Positions 4,379-5,666 of a stretch of 5,666 bases of DNA are shown piece after piece. The notes beneath the pieces were generated by a model. That model was not told the DNA's origin. It did not search any database and saw only the letters and a list, made by a program, of their open reading frames with translations. Position numbers and translations under genes: made by a program. Source of the DNA: UBA12465 sp964408785. GTDB lineage: Bacteria; Patescibacteriota; Patescibacteriia; Patescibacteriales; UBA12465. Where the stretch lies: assembly GCA_964408785.1 (NCBI GenBank), contig CAYPAS010000059.1, positions 1 to 5,666 on the forward strand, read 5' to 3'. Positions within the stretch are counted from its first letter, which is position 1; each line of letters starts with the position of its first letter.

Positions 4379-4897
4379 ATGTCAAAAAGCAAAGCAGCCG
4401 GCATGAAACATTATGAAATCCTGTTTATCGTGCCGAACAAGTTTACCGACGACGAAGCTAAAAAAGTAGCGGCTTACGTCGAAAAGGTCCTGACCGAAAA
4501 TGGCGGACAGGTCACTTATTCAGAGTATTGGGGCAAAAAGCGCCTAGCCTATGAAATCAAGCATAATGCTTTCGGCTATTACGGCTTATTTGAATTTGAT
4601 CTAGAAGGGAAAAATCTGGCCAAAATCGATAACACCTTAAAATTATCGACCGATGTTCTCCGCCACTTAGTAGTTGTTAAAAAAGCGAAAACCGAAGAGG
4701 AAATCGCTCGCAACGCCGCTATCAAAGCGAAGATCGATTCCAAAAAAGCCAGCGAAAAGAAGGCGGAAAATAAAGAAGAAGGCACCCCGGCCAAGGCAGA
4801 AAAAGCCAGCAAGAAAGCTTCTTCTGATAAAGCCGACCTCAAGGACCTCGACGAAAAACTCGAAGGTATCTTGAACGCCGAAGACTTAATCAAGTAA
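4379..4897 (+). CDS. rpsF: 30S ribosomal protein S6 with long C-terminal extension
   Basis: S6 binds the central domain of 16S rRNA as a heterodimer with S18 during assembly of the 30S platform. The S6 fold spans about residues 9-101: MKHYEILFIVPNKF (9-22), then GGQVTYSEYWGKKRLAYEIK (42-61) with the family's typical WGKKRLAYEI, then GYYGLFEFDL (66-75) and LRHLVVVKK (94-102). The product is 172 aa against roughly 95-135 in most bacteria. The extra residues (102-172) are rich in Lys, Ala, Glu and Ser, look disordered or helical, and end with the more ordered stretch LKDLDEKLEGILNAEDLIK. The ATG at 4379 follows ATTATAAACT, the same context as ychF and rpsR. An ATG at 4403 (Met9) would give the canonical S6 N-terminus and cannot be excluded. 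First gene of rpsF-ssb-rpsR; no Shine-Dalgarno sequence. Confidence 0.95.
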   Translation: MSKSKAAGMKHYEILFIVPNKFTDDEAKKVAAYVEKVLTENGGQVTYSEYWGKKRLAYEIKHNAFGYYGLFEFDLEGKNLAKIDNTLKLSTDVLRHLVVVKKAKTEEEIARNAAIKAKIDSKKASEKKAENKEEGTPAKAEKASKKASSDKADLKDLDEKLEGILNAEDLIK

Positions 4898-4904
4898 TCA
4901 TCTT

Positions 4905-4922
4905 ATCCAGTTTAAGCTGGAT
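4905..4922 (+). other. Intercistronic hairpin between rpsF and ssb
   Basis: ATCCAG (4905-4910) pairs with CTGGAT (4917-4922) around a 6-nt loop, in the 36-nt gap between the rpsF stop and the ssb ATG. No T tract follows, so it is unlikely to be a terminator; it may affect mRNA processing, stability or access to the ssb start. Confidence 0.4.
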
Positions 4923-4933
4923 CTGCTAAAAAT

Positions 4934-5371
4934 ATGAATCTTAACAAAGCTATGATCATCGGCAACTTGACTCGCGATCCGGAAATCCGGAACACGACCA
5001 GTGGCCAAGCCGTCGCTTCTTTCTCGGTAGCGACCAATCTAGTTTGGACGGACCAAAGCGGTCAACAGCAGAAAAAAACTGAATTCCACAACGTCATTGC
5101 CTGGAGAAAACTCGCTGACATCTGCTCCCGCTATCTTCATAAAGGCTCTAAAGTCTTTATCGAAGGACGCTTGCAGACTACTGACTGGACCGGACAAGAT
5201 GGCGTCAAACGTTATCGCACGGAAATCGTCGCTGAAAATATGATCATGCTCGATGGTAAATCGGGCAACGGTCCGATTGGACCTTCTAACGGCGGCAATG
5301 ATTCAGTGATCGAAATCCCGGAAGATAATATCGGCGAAGAAGAAATTCGCGTCGAAAATATCCCCTTCTAA
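4934..5371 (+). CDS. ssb: Single-stranded DNA-binding protein SSB
   Basis: SSB coats single-stranded DNA during replication, repair and recombination and recruits partner proteins through its C-terminal tip. The 145-aa product starts MNLNKAMIIGNLTRDPEIR, the standard beginning of the OB-fold, which runs to about residue 107. Aromatic residues at the DNA-stacking positions are present: W38, F51 in TEFHNVIAW, W57 and W85. FIEGRLQTTDW (75-85) is the conserved strand. The linker (about 108-130) is short, with Gly/Asn/Ser. The end EEEIRVENIPF keeps the IPF tip, but the preceding stretch is less acidic than the usual DDDIPF. It lies between the two S6/S18 genes, the common bacterial order, and ends 15 nt before rpsR. 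The start is preceded by CTAAAAAT and no Shine-Dalgarno sequence. A canonical length and a full domain make the call secure. Confidence 0.96.
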   Translation: MNLNKAMIIGNLTRDPEIRNTTSGQAVASFSVATNLVWTDQSGQQQKKTEFHNVIAWRKLADICSRYLHKGSKVFIEGRLQTTDWTGQDGVKRYRTEIVAENMIMLDGKSGNGPIGPSNGGNDSVIEIPEDNIGEEEIRVENIPF

Positions 5372-5386
5372 TCTATAATTAAAACT

Positions 5387-5599
5387 ATGAATACCAAGAA
5401 AACCAAGGAATGTTATTTCTGCGTCAATAATCTGGAAGTCGATTATAAAGATGTCCGGACTTTGAAGCGCTTCGTCAATTTTTACATGAAAATGTTACCG
5501 GCTAGCCGCACCGGCGCCTGTGCCTGGCATCAGCGCAAATTAGCTATGGCTATCAAGCGCGCCCGCACCATGGCCCTCCTTTCCGCTACTCACAAATAA
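5387..5599 (+). CDS. rpsR: 30S ribosomal protein S18, zinc-ribbon (C+) type
   Basis: S18 pairs with S6 on the platform of the 30S subunit. The 70-aa product matches the family in length. It has VDYKDVRTLKRFVN (18-31), LPASRTGACAWHQRKLAMAI (37-56) and KRARTMALL (57-65), the last two corresponding to the usual RxTG..HQRxLxxAIKRAR block. C9 and C12 (CYFC) with C45 and H48 (CAWH) form a complete CxxC...CxxH set, so this is the zinc-binding form of S18 and not the cysteine-less form. The ATG is preceded by TATAATTAAAACT: a TATAAT sits 7 nt before it, but no convincing -35 box is present, so it is read as part of the rpsF-ssb-rpsR operon. No Shine-Dalgarno sequence is visible. Confidence 0.96.
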   Translation: MNTKKTKECYFCVNNLEVDYKDVRTLKRFVNFYMKMLPASRTGACAWHQRKLAMAIKRARTMALLSATHK

Positions 5600-5609
5600 T
5601 TTTTTGCCT

Positions 5610-5666
5610 ATGTTGAATTTTAACGAAATCAAGACCGGCAAGGTCATTAAAGTCAACAGCGAACCA
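5610..5666 (+). CDS. efp: Probable elongation factor P, first 19 codons only
   Basis: ATG at 5610 opens a frame that runs off the window: MLNFNEIKTGKVIKVNSEP. This resembles the N-terminal KOW-like domain of EF-P, which typically starts with a short (S/N)xxD(I/F)xxGxxIxxxGEP pattern. EF-P relieves ribosome stalling at consecutive prolines by binding between the P and E sites. The conserved lysine/arginine at the domain tip and the two OB domains lie outside the window, so the call rests on 19 residues and on its position 10 nt after rpsR in a translation operon. As with the other genes, no Shine-Dalgarno sequence precedes the start (TTTTTTGCCT). Confidence 0.65.
   Translation, partial: MLNFNEIKTGKVIKVNSEP

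Noticed and set aside
5374..5379. TATAAT before rpsR as a full promoter
   Set aside because: No acceptable -35 box lies 15-19 nt upstream; it is more likely part of the A/T-rich initiation context.
1..5666. CRISPR array, insertion sequence, toxin-antitoxin or defence island
   Set aside because: No regularly spaced repeats, transposase or defence-type proteins were seen; the coding content is core translation and replication genes.

Overview
The window reads as a chromosomal segment from a small-genome bacterium, most likely a member of the Candidate Phyla Radiation (Patescibacteria, Parcubacteria-like). This is an inference from protein character: a ribosomal protein S6 with a long Lys/Ala/Glu-rich tail, an archaeal/eukaryal-style Trm11/TrmG10-like tRNA methylase, and starts that lack Shine-Dalgarno sequences. 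TGA acts as a normal stop (tsaD ends on TGA at its usual length), so this is the standard bacterial code and not the UGA-recoded code of Gracilibacteria/SR1.

Layout. A truncated tRNA-Glu(UUC) gene (1-42, minus) has a near-perfect sigma70-type promoter and diverges from tsaD (169-1197, plus). A tRNA-Cys(GCA) gene (1221-1294) follows, with its promoter buried in the end of tsaD and a strong intrinsic terminator behind it. The roughly 500-bp stretch 1323-1828 holds no recognised gene. It contains a stretch of about 95% A+T with a 12-bp direct repeat, a strong extended -10 promoter, a 13-bp inverted repeat enclosing smaller hairpins, and one 38-codon ORF of doubtful status. Next is ychF (1829-2893, plus), which meets a convergent Trm11-like RNA methylase gene (2890-4074, minus); their stop codons share bases, and a terminator for ychF lies inside the 3' end of the methylase gene. 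A regulatory region at 4084-4378 precedes rpsF-ssb-rpsR (4379-5599), and the first 19 codons of a probable elongation factor P gene close the window.

How the genes fit together. Almost everything serves translation: two tRNAs, two tRNA-modification enzymes (t6A37 and probable m2G10), a ribosome-associated NTPase, two neighbouring small-subunit proteins (S6 and S18) and EF-P. The rpsF-ssb-rpsR order is the classical bacterial arrangement.

The most interesting signals are non-coding. First, the rpsF leader has a strong promoter at 4141-4169, several hairpins, and two mutually exclusive pairings that look like an antiterminator and a terminator, suggesting attenuation of the S6/SSB/S18 operon. 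Second, none of the seven assigned protein starts has a Shine-Dalgarno sequence; several sit so close to a -10 box that the mRNA would be leaderless or nearly so, and three share the sequence AAACTATG. Third, the 1466-1683 interval may encode a structured RNA or a leader. No mobile element, CRISPR array or defence system is visible.
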